DNA of 64,000 nucleotides. It comes from Desertifilum tharense IPPAS B-1220. GTDB lineage: Bacteria; Cyanobacteriota; Cyanobacteriia; Cyanobacteriales; Desertifilaceae. The position numbers and the translations under genes were made by a program. The DNA is taken from positions 1 through 64,000 of the forward strand of contig NZ_MJGC01000043.1 of the NCBI RefSeq assembly GCF_001746915.1, in the 5' to 3' direction. The notes under the pieces were generated by a model that saw nothing but the letters and a program-made list of their open reading frames with translations, did not search any database and was not told where the DNA came from. Of the stretch, positions 40,566 through 51,608 are shown piece after piece (positions within the stretch are counted from its first letter, which is position 1; every line of letters begins with the position of its first letter).

Positions 40566-41966
40566 ATGGATAAGCTCGATCTAGCCTTTGCTTCTGCTAT
40601 TGACCAAGCCAAACTGATTCGCGATCGCACTATTTCCCCTTTAGAACTGGTGGAATTGTATCTCGAACGGATTCAACGCCTCGATCCGCAATTCGGTAGT
40701 TATTTTACGGTGATGGCAGACCAAGCGCTAGCCGAGGCAAAAGCTAAAACTGAAAAGCTGGGGCGCAATTCTCAAGATTTACCGCCCTTTTTTGGGGTAC
40801 CCATCTCGATTAAAGACTTAAATCCAGTTGCAGGCGTCCCCTGTAGCTATGGTATTCGGGCATTAATGGCGCAACCTGCTGAATGGGAACCGGCGCTGGT
40901 GGGTTTAATTCGCGCGGCGGGTTTCACGATCTTGGGTAAAACGGCAACGTCTGAACTCGGTTCCATGCCGTTTACGGAACCCACAGGCTTTCCCCCCACC
41001 CGCAACCCTTGGAACTTAGAATACACGGCGGGCGGTTCGAGTGGTGGCGCGGCGGCGGCGGTGGCGGCGGGGTTATGCGCGATCGCTCAAGGGTCTGATG
41101 GCGGCGGATCGGTGCGCGGACCAGCTTCTTGTTGCGGCGTTGTCGGCTTAAAGCCGTCGCGGGGGAGAATTTCTAATGCTCCTGTGGGCGATCGCATTAG
41201 CGGTATTGCCACCGATGGTAGCATTGCCCGGACTGTTGCCGATGCTGCGGCTCTCCTCGATGTCATGTCCGGTTACATCACGGGCGACCCCTACTGGCTC
41301 CCCCCGCCGGAAATCTCGTTTCTAGAGGCGACTAAAAGCCCACCCAAGCCGTTACGCATCGCTTTTGCTACAAATTTACCTTTGGTGGGCGAAGCCGCTC
41401 CAAGCTGCAAGCAGGCGGTTCTGGAGACGGCTCAAATCCTTACAGAAATGGGGCATACCTTGGAAGAGGGTTGTCCTGAATTTGCCGATTTGGTAGAACC
41501 GTTTACGGTGGTTTGGCAAACTGCGATCGCGGCGGCGGGGATTCCTGTGGAATTATTGCAACCGATTAACCAGTGGTTTTTCTCGCGGGTGGTGGATGCG
41601 GGAACTTATCTGCGGGCCGTTACCCAAATGCAAATCATTTCCCGGCGCATTGTCAGCTTTTTTGATAACTACGATGCGCTATTGATTCCCGTCTACATGC
41701 ACTCCCCCATCCGCGTGGGCGAATGGGCCCCATTATCGCCCCCAGAGGTCTTGCAAAAGGTGATTGACTGGATTGCCCCTTGTCCGCCGTTCAACGCCAC
41801 TGGACAGCCTGCGATCGCCCTCCCTGTGGGTTTAGATGACCGGGGTTTACCTACTGCCGTTCAACTCGTTGGCAAACCGGCGGCTGAGTCTACCATCCTA
41901 GCGTTAGCCGCTGAGTTGGAGCGCGCCAAACCTGGGTTGCAACGACCTCCCTTGAGTGTGAAATAA
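40566..41966 (+). CDS. Amidase-signature family amidase
   Basis: A 466-residue amidase related to GatA. The Ser-cisSer-Lys triad is visible: Lys in GVPISIKDLN, Ser in the loop TAGGSSGGAAAAV and Ser in GSDGGGSVRGPAS. The C-terminus PPFNATGQPAIALPVG is typical of the family. It is more likely a general amidase than GatA of the tRNA amidotransferase, because no GatB/C context is present and the length is at the low end; sequence alone does not settle it. It follows map by 29 bp. Confidence 0.85.
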   Translation: MDKLDLAFASAIDQAKLIRDRTISPLELVELYLERIQRLDPQFGSYFTVMADQALAEAKAKTEKLGRNSQDLPPFFGVPISIKDLNPVAGVPCSYGIRALMAQPAEWEPALVGLIRAAGFTILGKTATSELGSMPFTEPTGFPPTRNPWNLEYTAGGSSGGAAAAVAAGLCAIAQGSDGGGSVRGPASCCGVVGLKPSRGRISNAPVGDRISGIATDGSIARTVADAAALLDVMSGYITGDPYWLPPPEISFLEATKSPPKPLRIAFATNLPLVGEAAPSCKQAVLETAQILTEMGHTLEEGCPEFADLVEPFTVVWQTAIAAAGIPVELLQPINQWFFSRVVDAGTYLRAVTQMQIISRRIVSFFDNYDALLIPVYMHSPIRVGEWAPLSPPEVLQKVIDWIAPCPPFNATGQPAIALPVGLDDRGLPTAVQLVGKPAAESTILALAAELERAKPGLQRPPLSVK

Positions 41967-42051
41967 CAAGTAACGAAAGATGTAATTTTTGCCGATTGCC
42001 TTAACTTTTTGGGAACACTAAAAAGTAGAGTCCCCACACGCAGATAAATCT

Positions 42052-42282
42052 ATGCTGAAAGGTTGGTTAAAATCTTTTTTGACGCTTGGCGTGTTGCTGT
42101 TTTTGGGGTTTGTGCTGTTTGGCGATCGCATTTTACCCCAACCCATGAGCCAGGCCAGCGTCAATACTCGCACTTCCATGAATGCAGCCCTCAAAGGCTT
42201 ATTCCCGGAGAGGAAACCGCGACTGAAGCCTTACGAACGCACAGAAGACGCCATTCAACGGGAAACAGGCGAACGGCGATAA
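42052..42282 (+). CDS. Small single-membrane-span protein
   Basis: A 76-residue protein. One transmembrane segment (SFLTLGVLLFLGFVLFGDRIL) near the N-terminus is followed by a basic, polar tail (FPERKPRLKPYERTEDAIQR). It looks like a conserved cyanobacterial protein of unknown function. A bidirectional hairpin terminator follows its stop. Confidence 0.65.
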   Translation: MLKGWLKSFLTLGVLLFLGFVLFGDRILPQPMSQASVNTRTSMNAALKGLFPERKPRLKPYERTEDAIQRETGERR

Positions 42283-42311
42283 CAACAGGGGGGCGTGACT
42301 TCCCCCCGTTG
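42283..42311. terminator. Bidirectional hairpin between convergent genes
   Basis: CAACAGGGGGG (42283-42293) pairs with CCCCCCGTTG (42302-42311), six G-C pairs plus four more around one bulged A, with an 8-nt loop. It sits between the stops of the small membrane protein and ilvC and can terminate both. Confidence 0.75.
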
Positions 42312-42320
42312 AGTCTCAAC

Positions 42321-43370
<1,050 letters not shown>

Positions 43371-43579
43371 TTACCAAAAAATGAGCGACCAAAGTAAGAG
43401 CGATCGCACCTGAATTGAGTTTCTTGGAGAATGGGTTGTCAATTTATCACTAGAGATTGAATGAATGCCTAGGATGAAATCGCTAGACTAAAGGCTAAAA
43501 GAACCTCACCCTCTAAAAAAAGGCGAGTTATGTCCCCAATCCTTCCATTTTCCTTTGGCATTCAATGTTACACGCTATT

Positions 43580-43999
43580 ATGACTCGTCCGGACGACTCC
43601 CTCCAAAAGAGCTTAGGTCAGTCACTGGTTCAACAAGCTACGCAAGATCTTTCCTCGACGCATCACCCCTCCCCAGAAGAAACGTTGCAGTGCTACCAAA
43701 AACTGCTCAATCGACTTTGGCAGGTTTGTTTGCCTATCCTGGGACGGATTACCATTAAAGTGATTCTTGAGCGCGCTTTAGTGATGACCCAAGCGAAATA
43801 TCCATTTATTCGCGATCTCGCGGGGGAAGACGATGGAATTTCAGTCGAACGCTTGCATCAACACGCCAGCCGCGAACAACTCGACCTCCTTTGCGAAGGT
43901 CTATATGAATTTTCTACGCATTTAGTCGATCTGTTAAGTCTCTTAACCGGAGAACGCCTGCTGCGACGCCTCATCCAAGAGATTTCGGCGCAAAACTAG
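43580..43999 (+). CDS. Conserved unknown helical protein
   Basis: A 139-residue protein from ATG 43580 (MTRPDDSLQ); ATG 43565 is also possible. It is all-helical, with CYQKLLNRLWQVCLPILGRI, ALVMTQAKYPFIRDLAGEDD and LLSLLTGERLLRRLIQE. No motif identifies a function. It precedes purC by 79 bp on the same strand, and no hairpin separates them. Confidence 0.65.
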   Translation: MTRPDDSLQKSLGQSLVQQATQDLSSTHHPSPEETLQCYQKLLNRLWQVCLPILGRITIKVILERALVMTQAKYPFIRDLAGEDDGISVERLHQHASREQLDLLCEGLYEFSTHLVDLLSLLTGERLLRRLIQEISAQN

Positions 44000-44078
44000 C
44001 GATCGCGCTGAATGGAAACTAGCCCAGTGGGAGTAAAATTGTGAAGCCAATCGAGTTCTAGGGGTCACAGCTTCCGCC

Positions 44079-44816
44079 ATGTCCGCTTTATCTCAACTGT
44101 ACGAAGGCAAAGCCAAAATTATCTATACCACAGAAGATCCAGAAGTTTTAATCGCCCACTTCAAAGACGACGCCACCGCATTTAATGCCCAAAAACGCGG
44201 CACCATCCAAGGCAAAGGGCAAATGAACTGCACCATCTCCAGCCGCCTATTTGAACAACTCGAAGCCCAAGGCATTCAAACCCACTACCTAGAACAGCTC
44301 AACGGGAACGACATGCGCGTCAAGGCGGTCAAAATTATTCCCCTAGAAGTGGTCATCCGGAACATTGCGGCCGGTAGCTTATGTCAACAAACCGGAATTC
44401 CCCTCGGTCAAATCTTACCCAAACCGCTCGTGGAATTTCATTATAAAAACGATGCCCTAGGCGATCCTTTACTCACCCGCGATCGCACTTTACTCCTAGA
44501 GTTAGCCACCCCCGAACAACTCGACCAAATTCAACAGGTTGCTTTAGAAGTCAATCAACACTTGCAGGCGTTCTTTACCCGTTGTGGCATTACTCTGGTG
44601 GATTTCAAGCTGGAATTTGGCTTAGACAGCGCTCAAACCCTATTGCTCGCCGACGAAATCAGCCCCGATACCTGTCGCTTGTGGAATGCGGCCGAAACCG
44701 ACCCCAACCTTCGCGTCATGGATAAAGACCGATTTCGCCGCGACTTAGGCAATGTTGAAGCTGGCTATCAGCAAGTTCTAGAGCGAATCTTAAACCAAGC
44801 CAGCGGTAGAAATTAA
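44079..44816 (+). CDS. purC: SAICAR synthetase
   Basis: A 245-residue phosphoribosylaminoimidazole-succinocarboxamide synthase, joining CAIR and Asp in purine synthesis. Motifs: LYEGKAKIIYTTEDP, FKDDATAFNAQKRG, VVIRNIAAGSL, LVDFKLEFG and LADEISPDTCRLW. Length is standard. It lies upstream of the outer-membrane gene cluster. Confidence 0.95.
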   Translation: MSALSQLYEGKAKIIYTTEDPEVLIAHFKDDATAFNAQKRGTIQGKGQMNCTISSRLFEQLEAQGIQTHYLEQLNGNDMRVKAVKIIPLEVVIRNIAAGSLCQQTGIPLGQILPKPLVEFHYKNDALGDPLLTRDRTLLLELATPEQLDQIQQVALEVNQHLQAFFTRCGITLVDFKLEFGLDSAQTLLLADEISPDTCRLWNAAETDPNLRVMDKDRFRRDLGNVEAGYQQVLERILNQASGRN

Positions 44817-44948
44817 CGCCTCGCGAAACAAAAATAGGCCGTAGAATGACTTACTGTTTGGTGAGTGCAACGCTCTAAGCCAAAAACTTTCTTGAGTCAA
44901 GGCCAGATCGCGCTCAAAATATTCTAGTGGTGTGGAAGTGGAAGTAAC

Positions 44949-47312
44949 GTGAAAACAATGCGCTTAAATAGCACGCGGAGTTTTGTCCTTCGTTCTCCGG
45001 TCTGGGCTGCGGTGTTTACCACCTGGGCAACCCTCGGTTTACTCAGCGCCGCCAGAGGAGAAACCCCAAGCGAAGCTTATACCCCCCAGGTCAATGAATT
45101 CGCGACGGCCCAATTGATTGAAGAAATTGAACAAGGAACGCTACGCTTAAGCGGATCTATGCCCGAAGCGAGTGCGGCTCCTGTAGAAGCAACCGCCCGC
45201 GACGAGAGCGAGCTAGCATCCGAGACCGTTGTGAGTGCTGCGCCAGCAATAGCTCCAGCACTGCCCATTTCAGAAGCGGTTCCAGAAGCGCTCCCTGCGG
45301 GAATCGCGCCGGTTGAATCTCCTGTTTTATGGTCTTCAGAGTATCTCAGCCAAGTTCCGGGAACTGAAGGGACTCCCCAACAGGAAACCCCAGAACGCAT
45401 CGAGTTTGATGTCACGCCGGGAAGCCCGCAGATCCAAATTGAGCAGCCGCCCGCGCCTCCCGTTCCTAGCGTCACCCCGACGGTGCCGACTGCTCCCCCC
45501 GCGCCCGCAACGCAAGAACCCGAACCCCGCGTTCTGGTGGCTGAAGTGGCCGTAACTGGGGCGGCTGCGGAATTGCAAAATGAAGTGTACCGCGTCATCA
45601 GCACCCAACCGGGGCGCACGACAACCCGCACGCAATTGCAGGAAGACATTAACGCGATTTTTGCCACGGGATTTTTTGCCAACGTCCGAGCTATCCCTGA
45701 AGATACCCCGCTAGGGGTAAGAATTACCTTTGACGTGCAACCCAACCCCGTTTTGCAAGCGGTTCGGATTGAAGCGAATCCAGGAACAGATGTCCCCTCT
45801 GTGCTGCCAGCAGAGGTGATTGATGAAATCTTTAGACCGCAGTATGGCGATATTCTCAATTTCCGCGACTTGCAACAAAGCATTCAACGCCTGAATCAGT
45901 GGTATCAAGAGCAAGGGTTTGTGCTGGCTCAGGTGGTTGCGGCCCCAGAAATTACGCCCGATGGCACCGTGACGTTGGTGGTGGCTGAAGGGGTGATTGA
46001 AGATATTGAGGTGCGCTTTCTCAACCGTGAAGGGGAAGCTACTCAAGAAGATGGCACCCCAGTGCGAGGTCGGACGCGCGAGTTTATTATTACGCGCGAA
46101 CTGGATTTGCAACCCGGACGGGTATTTAATCGCCAAGTGGTGGAAGAAGATTTACAGCGCCTCTTCCGTTTGGGGTTATTCCAAGACGTGCGCGTCTCTT
46201 TAAATCCGGGTACCGATCCGAGTCAGGTGGTGGTGGTGGTGAACGCCCAAGAACGCAATACTGGCTCAATTACCGCCGGGGGTGGGATTAGCTCGGCTAG
46301 CGGCTTGTTTGGGAGCGTTTCCTACCAGCAGTTAAACCTAGGGGGAAATAACCAGCAGTTGCGGGCAGAAGCGCAAATTGGGACGCGGGAGTTGTTGTTT
46401 GATTTAAGCTTTACCGATCCTTGGATTGCGGGCGATCCGAATCGAACTTCTTATACGGTGAACTTGTTTAGACGCCGCTCGATTTCGCTGATTTTTGATG
46501 GCGGCGATCCAGAGGTGAATTTACCCAATGGCGATCGCCCTCGCATCCTCCGGTTGGGGGGTGGGGTCAACTTCAGCCGTCCTTTAGGACCCGATCCGCG
46601 CAATGCGGAATGGCGCGGTTCCTTGGGCTTGCAATACCAGCGGGTTTCCATTCGCGATCGCAACGGTCGAGTTCGCTCCGAAGATGAACTGGGGAACGAC
46701 CTCAGCTTTAGCGGCGAGGGTCGAGACGATCTGGTGGCCGTGCAATTGGGGTTAGTGCGCGATCGCCGTAACGATGCTTTGCGTCCCACCAGCGGCGATT
46801 TCCTCCGCTTTGGGGTAGAACAAACCGTTCCTATCGGTTTGGGGAATATCTTTATGAACCGCCTGCGGGGAAGCTATAGCTACTACATCCCCGTCCGCTT
46901 TACCAATTTCAATCAAGGCCCCCAAGCCCTCGCTTTTAACGTTCAAGGCGGTACCATTCTAGGAGACTTACCCCCCTACGAAGCCTTCGCTTTAGGGGGT
47001 AGCAACTCAGTCAGAGGCTACGATGAGGGCGATTTGGGTAGCGGTCGTCACTTCGTCCAAGCCACCGCTGAGTATCGTTTCCCCGTGTTTTCGATTATCA
47101 ATGGGGCGCTGTTTGCCGACTTTGCCAGCGATTTAGGTTCCGGGCGCAACGTTCCCGGAAATCCTGCCGGAATTCGGGACAAACCTGGAACGGGCTTCGG
47201 TTTGGGGGTTGGCGTGCGGATTCAATCGCCCATTGGTCCCATTCGGATCGATTACGGGTTTAACAACGAGGGCGATAGCCGCTTGCACTTTGGGATTGGC
47301 GAACGATTCTAA
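44949..47312 (+). CDS. BamA/Omp85 (Toc75-like) outer-membrane assembly protein
   Basis: A 787-residue outer-membrane protein starting at GTG 44949 (GGAAGTGGAAG upstream) or ATG 44958. A signal peptide covers about the first 37 residues. A Pro/Ala-rich, low-complexity linker follows to about 195, as is common in cyanobacterial Omp85. POTRA domains lie at about 195-440 (EVYRVISTQPGRTTTRTQLQ; FRDLQQSIQRLNQWYQEQGF; RGRTREFIITRELDLQPGRV), and a beta-barrel to the C-terminal Phe (FGIGERF) includes GGSNSVRGYDEGDLG. It inserts barrel proteins into the outer membrane and is the ancestor-type of chloroplast Toc75. It precedes the lipid A genes. Confidence 0.93.
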   Translation: MKTMRLNSTRSFVLRSPVWAAVFTTWATLGLLSAARGETPSEAYTPQVNEFATAQLIEEIEQGTLRLSGSMPEASAAPVEATARDESELASETVVSAAPAIAPALPISEAVPEALPAGIAPVESPVLWSSEYLSQVPGTEGTPQQETPERIEFDVTPGSPQIQIEQPPAPPVPSVTPTVPTAPPAPATQEPEPRVLVAEVAVTGAAAELQNEVYRVISTQPGRTTTRTQLQEDINAIFATGFFANVRAIPEDTPLGVRITFDVQPNPVLQAVRIEANPGTDVPSVLPAEVIDEIFRPQYGDILNFRDLQQSIQRLNQWYQEQGFVLAQVVAAPEITPDGTVTLVVAEGVIEDIEVRFLNREGEATQEDGTPVRGRTREFIITRELDLQPGRVFNRQVVEEDLQRLFRLGLFQDVRVSLNPGTDPSQVVVVVNAQERNTGSITAGGGISSASGLFGSVSYQQLNLGGNNQQLRAEAQIGTRELLFDLSFTDPWIAGDPNRTSYTVNLFRRRSISLIFDGGDPEVNLPNGDRPRILRLGGGVNFSRPLGPDPRNAEWRGSLGLQYQRVSIRDRNGRVRSEDELGNDLSFSGEGRDDLVAVQLGLVRDRRNDALRPTSGDFLRFGVEQTVPIGLGNIFMNRLRGSYSYYIPVRFTNFNQGPQALAFNVQGGTILGDLPPYEAFALGGSNSVRGYDEGDLGSGRHFVQATAEYRFPVFSIINGALFADFASDLGSGRNVPGNPAGIRDKPGTGFGLGVGVRIQSPIGPIRIDYGFNNEGDSRLHFGIGERF

Positions 47313-47387
47313 GGTGAAGGTTTCCAACGCTTGAGAACGATATCCTAAAAGGGATCGGACGCATTAATCTGACTGCTCATTGTTCAG

Positions 47388-47427
47388 CAGCACTCGCGCA
47401 GGAAGTCCTAGGAGTGCTGTCCTTTTT
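47388..47427 (+). terminator. Terminator or attenuator between omp85 and lpxC
   Basis: CAGCACTC (47388-47395) pairs with GAGTGCTG (47412-47419), with an inner AGGA/TCCT stem, and is followed by TCCTTTTT. It lies 76 bp after the omp85 stop and 77 bp before lpxC, so it may terminate omp85 or adjust read-through into the lipid A genes. Confidence 0.68.
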
Positions 47428-47503
47428 AGCTGGCAGCGTTTCCGATCCGTTTGAGGACAAGCTGAACGGCGCTCAAAGATTAACCGCACATTGCACTTGG
47501 CTT

Positions 47504-48322
47504 ATGAACGAACTCACTCAAACCATTCAGCTATCGGGGGTTAGCTTGCACGCTGGCGTTGAAACCCAGGTGCGGCTATTCCCGGCAGCAGCAGGCGAGG
47601 GGCGCTATTTTGTCCGGGTGGATTTGCCGGATGCACCCCAAATTCCCGCGCGGATCGATGCGGTGGTTTCTACCACCCTATCGACAGAATTGGGACAAGG
47701 AGAAGCCCGCGTTCGCACGGTTGAGCATCTCTTAGCTACCCTAGCTGCCCTTGGGGTAAGCGATGCTCGCATTGAAATTAACGGGCCAGAATTACCGCTA
47801 CTTGACGGTTCTGCGGTTCAATGGGTAGAGGCGATCGCCGCCTGGGACAAAACTCAACCCGCCCCAGTTGCGCCCCTTGCTCAACCCATTACCGTTCATG
47901 CTGGCGATGCCTTTGTCGCAGCGTTTCCCGCCAGCCGCACCCGCTTTACCTACGGGATTGATTTTGAACTTCCTGCAATTGGCAATCAATGGCACAGTTG
48001 GGAACTCGACTCACAAAGCTTCGCCACCGAAATTGCCCCCGCCCGGACCTTTGCGCTAGCCCACCAAATTGAATATTTGCGCGCCCAAGGTTTAATTAAG
48101 GGGGGAAGTCTTGAAAATGCGTTAGTTTGCGGTTCAGAGGGGTGGATTAATCCGCCCTTGCGATTTGCAAATGAGCCAGCACGTCATAAACTTTTAGACT
48201 TAGTAGGAGATTTGAGTTTACTGGGGACTATCCCAGTTGCCCATTACCTAGCCTATAAAGCTAGCCACCATCTCCACGTCCAATTGGCTCAAAAAATCCG
48301 AGAATCTCAAACCCCAGATTAA
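47504..48322 (+). CDS. lpxC: UDP-3-O-acyl-N-acetylglucosamine deacetylase
   Basis: A 272-residue zinc deacetylase from ATG 47504 ([12 protein letters not shown]), the committed step of lipid A synthesis. Zn ligands: His in [12 protein letters not shown], then His and Asp in [13 protein letters not shown]. The catalytic His region is [19 protein letters not shown] is typical. Length is slightly shorter than the E. coli enzyme, as usual in cyanobacteria. It heads lpxC-fabZ-lpxA-lpxB. Confidence 0.93.
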   Translation: MNELTQTIQLSGVSLHAGVETQVRLFPAAAGEGRYFVRVDLPDAPQIPARIDAVVSTTLSTELGQGEARVRTVEHLLATLAALGVSDARIEINGPELPLLDGSAVQWVEAIAAWDKTQPAPVAPLAQPITVHAGDAFVAAFPASRTRFTYGIDFELPAIGNQWHSWELDSQSFATEIAPARTFALAHQIEYLRAQGLIKGGSLENALVCGSEGWINPPLRFANEPARHKLLDLVGDLSLLGTIPVAHYLAYKASHHLHVQLAQKIRESQTPD

Positions 48323-48333
48323 TCCTTTCACCC

Positions 48334-48822
48334 ATGTCTACTTTGACCGATAACTCCGTCCAATCTGCAACCGCTCAATCCCCTGAGATTACACCGCTCG
48401 CTGTGGAAGAGATTCAGAAACTCTTACCGCACCGCTATCCTTTTGCTCTGGTCGATCGCATTATCGATTATGTTCCAGGTAAGCGCGTGGTGGGTTTGAA
48501 GAATGTCACCTTTAACGAACCCCACTTTCAAGGTCATTTTCCCGGACGCCCAATTATGCCGGGGGTGCTAATTATAGAAGCAATGGCGCAAGTGGGTGGG
48601 GTGATCCTCACGCAACTTCCGGATGTGGAACGGGGGCTATGCATGTTTGCAGGGATGGATAAAGTCCGGTTTCGTCGCCCGGTGGTTCCTGGGGATCAAC
48701 TGGTGATGACGGTGGAACTGCTGAACGTCAAGCGCCGTCGATTCGGCAAGATGCAAGCGCAGGCGGAAGTCGATGGTAAGCTGGTGGCTGAAGGCGAACT
48801 GATGTTCTCGATTGTTGACTAG
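48334..48822 (+). CDS. fabZ: 3-hydroxyacyl-ACP dehydratase FabZ
   Basis: A 162-residue hot-dog fold dehydratase of fatty-acid elongation. Catalytic His is in [14 protein letters not shown] and the Glu in [19 protein letters not shown]. It starts 11 bp after lpxC, in the usual lipid A operon position, and competes with LpxA for 3-hydroxyacyl-ACP. Cytoplasmic. Confidence 0.95.
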   Translation: MSTLTDNSVQSATAQSPEITPLAVEEIQKLLPHRYPFALVDRIIDYVPGKRVVGLKNVTFNEPHFQGHFPGRPIMPGVLIIEAMAQVGGVILTQLPDVERGLCMFAGMDKVRFRRPVVPGDQLVMTVELLNVKRRRFGKMQAQAEVDGKLVAEGELMFSIVD

Positions 48823-48882
48823 CATTAACCGTTGTCATTTGACGACCGATGACACGTATCCATATCCTCTGACAAATGACAA

Positions 48883-49695
48883 ATGACCACCTTGATTCAT
48901 CCCACTGCTGTAATTCATCCTGGTGCCAAACTGCACCCGACAGTACGAGTGGGTGCTTATGCGGTAATTGGGGAACATCTAGAAATTGGTGCAGAAACCA
49001 CAATTGGTCCTCATGTTGTCCTTGACGGCTGGACGAAAATTGGCGATCGCAATCAGATCTTTGCGGGAGCCGCAATTGGTTTAGAGCCGCAGGATTTAAA
49101 GTATGATGGCTCGGCGAGTTGGGTGACAATTGGCAATGATAATTTAATTCGCGAATATGTCACCATTAACCGGGCGACGGGGGCGGGCGAAGTGACGGCA
49201 CTGGGCAATCAAAATTTATTGATGGCCTATGCTCATGTTGGTCATAACTGTAAAATCGGCGATCGCGCGATTATTGCCAATAGTGTAGCGCTGGCCGGTC
49301 ATGTCACCATTGAATCGCAAGCTCGGATCAGCGGCGTTTTGGGTATTCATCAGTTTGTTCAGATTGGACGGCTGGCAATGGTGGGCGGAATGAGTCGCGT
49401 TGACCGGGATGTACCGCCCTATATGCTGGTAGAAGGGAATCCTTCGCGGGTGCGATCGCTCAATCTGGTGGGCTTAAAGCGGGCGGGTTTGTCGGCGGCG
49501 GAGTTAAGCAATCTCAAAAAAGCCTATCGCCTGCTGTATCGTTCGGGTCTAAGCTTTAACCAAGCGCTAGAACAGTTAGAACTGCTTGCCGATAACGAAC
49601 ATCTCCAGCATTTGCATCGCTTTCTGAAATTATCGGTTGCTCCGGGACGGCGCGGCCCAATTCCGGGCAGAAAAGTTAAGGATGAAGCGCTGTGA
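48883..49695 (+). CDS. lpxA: UDP-N-acetylglucosamine acyltransferase
   Basis: A 270-residue left-handed beta-helix acyltransferase with hexapeptide repeats (VRVGAYAVIGEHLEIGAETT; LLMAYAHVGHNCKIGDRA, containing the catalytic His). SGVLGIHQFVQIGRLAMVGG and the C-terminal helical domain follow. It adds the first acyl chain to UDP-GlcNAc. The 60-bp gap before it holds the short repeat TGACAAATGACAAATGAC. Confidence 0.95.
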   Translation: MTTLIHPTAVIHPGAKLHPTVRVGAYAVIGEHLEIGAETTIGPHVVLDGWTKIGDRNQIFAGAAIGLEPQDLKYDGSASWVTIGNDNLIREYVTINRATGAGEVTALGNQNLLMAYAHVGHNCKIGDRAIIANSVALAGHVTIESQARISGVLGIHQFVQIGRLAMVGGMSRVDRDVPPYMLVEGNPSRVRSLNLVGLKRAGLSAAELSNLKKAYRLLYRSGLSFNQALEQLELLADNEHLQHLHRFLKLSVAPGRRGPIPGRKVKDEAL

Positions 49696-50855
49696 AGGCT
49701 GCACGCATTTTCATCAGTACGGGTGAAGTCTCTGGAGATTTACAAGGGGCGCTGTTAGTGGAAGCCTTAAAGCGCCAAGCTCAAGCGGTGGAAATTATGG
49801 CGCTGGGCGGAACCCGCATGGCTGAAGCGGGTGCCCGGTTGCTGGCGAATACGAGTGGTATTGGTTCGGTGGGGTTGTGGGAATCTGTACCGTTTCTTTT
49901 GCCTACTTTACGAATTCAGCAGCAGGTGAAGCAATTTCTCCGCGAACAGCCCCCCGATTTAGTGGTCTTGATTGACTATATGGGGCCGAATTTGGGCATT
50001 GGCTCTTTTTTGCGCCGCCATTTTCCCCAGATTCCCATTGTTTACTATATTGCGCCGCAAGCTTGGGTTTGGTCGCTGAGTCCCAAGGATACGGAACGGA
50101 TCGTGAAGGTAACGGATCGATTGCTGGCGATTTTCCCAGCAGAGGCGCGTTATTTTGAGCAGCATGGCGCTCAAGTTCGGTGGGTTGGGCACCCCCTCAT
50201 CGATCGGATTGGGAGGTTTCCTAGCCGCACAGAGGCGCGAATGCGGCTGGGAATCGACGACCAACAACAGGCGATCGCGCTCATTCCGGCCTCGCGACGG
50301 CAAGAGCTAAAGTATTTAATGCCCCCGATCTTTAAAGCGGCGCAACAACTCCAGGCGCAACTTCCGAACGCTCATTTCTGGATTCCCCTATCGCTAGAGC
50401 GCTATCGTCCGGCGATTGAAAAGGCGATCGCGCAATTTCAGCTTAAAGCCACCCTGGTTGCCCAGCAAACCCCGGAAGTTTTAGCCGCAGCCGATTTAGC
50501 CATTACCAAGTCGGGAACGGTGAATTTGGAATTAGCCTTGCTGAACGTTCCCCAGGTGGTACTGTACCGCGTGAGTCCCCTGACGTATTGGATTGGAAAG
50601 CGGGTGTTTAATTTTTCGATTCCGTTTATGTCGCCGCCCAATTTAGTGCAAATGCAGGCGATTGTTCCCGAATTTCTACAAGAGCAAGCGACGCCAGAGG
50701 CGATTTTTACCTCCGCCCTAGATTTATTACAAAATCCCCAATCGCGCGAGGCGATGCAGGCTGGCTATCACCAAATGCGTCAGGCGTTGGGAGAACCGGG
50801 CGTTTGCGATCGCGCCGCGCAAGAAATTTTACAGCTTATTGAGGGCGATCGCTAA
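49692..50855 (+). CDS. lpxB: Lipid A disaccharide synthase
   Basis: A 387-residue GT19 glycosyltransferase with a GTG start overlapping the lpxA stop (GTGA). Motifs: FISTGEVSGDLQGALL, LIDYMGPNLGIG, YYIAPQAWVWS, IFPAEARYFEQHGAQVRWVG, and ITKSGTVNLELALL near the nucleotide site. It condenses UDP-diacylglucosamine with lipid X at the inner membrane. Confidence 0.95.
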   Translation: MKAARIFISTGEVSGDLQGALLVEALKRQAQAVEIMALGGTRMAEAGARLLANTSGIGSVGLWESVPFLLPTLRIQQQVKQFLREQPPDLVVLIDYMGPNLGIGSFLRRHFPQIPIVYYIAPQAWVWSLSPKDTERIVKVTDRLLAIFPAEARYFEQHGAQVRWVGHPLIDRIGRFPSRTEARMRLGIDDQQQAIALIPASRRQELKYLMPPIFKAAQQLQAQLPNAHFWIPLSLERYRPAIEKAIAQFQLKATLVAQQTPEVLAAADLAITKSGTVNLELALLNVPQVVLYRVSPLTYWIGKRVFNFSIPFMSPPNLVQMQAIVPEFLQEQATPEAIFTSALDLLQNPQSREAMQAGYHQMRQALGEPGVCDRAAQEILQLIEGDR

Positions 50856-51002
50856 ACAACCCAACTCGCTCAAAGTTCGCTAATATCAAGACATCGGCTT
50901 AACTGGATCTTTCGATCCACATCACAACAGATTGCATCATTAATCACTGATACGATTGGGAAAATCGAGCATAGTTGAAAACGCTGGTTTCTCCTCATCT
51001 TC

Positions 51003-51497
51003 ATGGATAGCAATCCCCTTCTTCCTCAAGTTCGCGTTAACTCCACTCAACTCCTCGGACAGTTACAAAGCGGCCGATTGTTGCAAGTCGATCCGCGCTG
51101 TTCGGGAGGGTTTATTCTCCGCAAACGCCACCACGCAGAGTTTGTAGGCGCGGGTGGAGCCATTGGCGGCTTATTCGATCTCGACTGCGTAGAACTAATC
51201 CCGGTGGGGAACGCTGCGATCGCGCATCCCGAAACCTACGAAGAACGACAAGTAGCCTATACAACCCGCCAGCAATGGAGTCATACTCTACAACAGGCTA
51301 CAGAATTACTCGTTCCTCTACAACGCGCTCAAGCCGCCCTTACCGTCTTAAGCGATTACCTGGGTACAGAAACCGCAACCCCCGTTTCCGATGAACTGCT
51401 GGCTTTATTGGTGGGCGTTTTACCCAAAACGATCGCGAGCCTGCGTCAATCGGGGACTGTTCGCGCGACGCCCTCCCTTCAGCAATCGGCGTGCTAG
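51003..51497 (+). CDS. Conserved unknown protein
   Basis: A 164-residue soluble protein not recognised as a named family. It has a Gly-rich turn (RHHAEFVGAGGAIGGLFDLD) and a helical C-terminus (LQQATELLVPLQRAQAALTV; LLALLVGVLPKTIASLRQ). There is no signal peptide. The sequence style is cyanobacterial. Nothing around it suggests a pathway. Confidence 0.65.
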   Translation: MDSNPLLPQVRVNSTQLLGQLQSGRLLQVDPRCSGGFILRKRHHAEFVGAGGAIGGLFDLDCVELIPVGNAAIAHPETYEERQVAYTTRQQWSHTLQQATELLVPLQRAQAALTVLSDYLGTETATPVSDELLALLVGVLPKTIASLRQSGTVRATPSLQQSAC

Positions 51498-51608
51498 AAG
51501 GCGTTGAGCATCCTCCTTAAATCTTTATGTACTTTTAAGCGCACTTCATCTTCCCACGCGCGATTTGTGGAGATACTAAACTAAATCCGGTTAATCCAAT
51601 CGCAACCA

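Noticed and set aside
40566..41966. Calling the amidase gatA
   Set aside because: The amidase signature is shared with many enzymes; there is no gatB/gatC context to support the specific name.
45077..45883. 268-residue minus-strand open frame inside the omp85 gene
   Set aside because: It is antisense to the Pro/Ala-rich linker and POTRA region; low-complexity composition removes stops. The plus-strand gene has clear domains.
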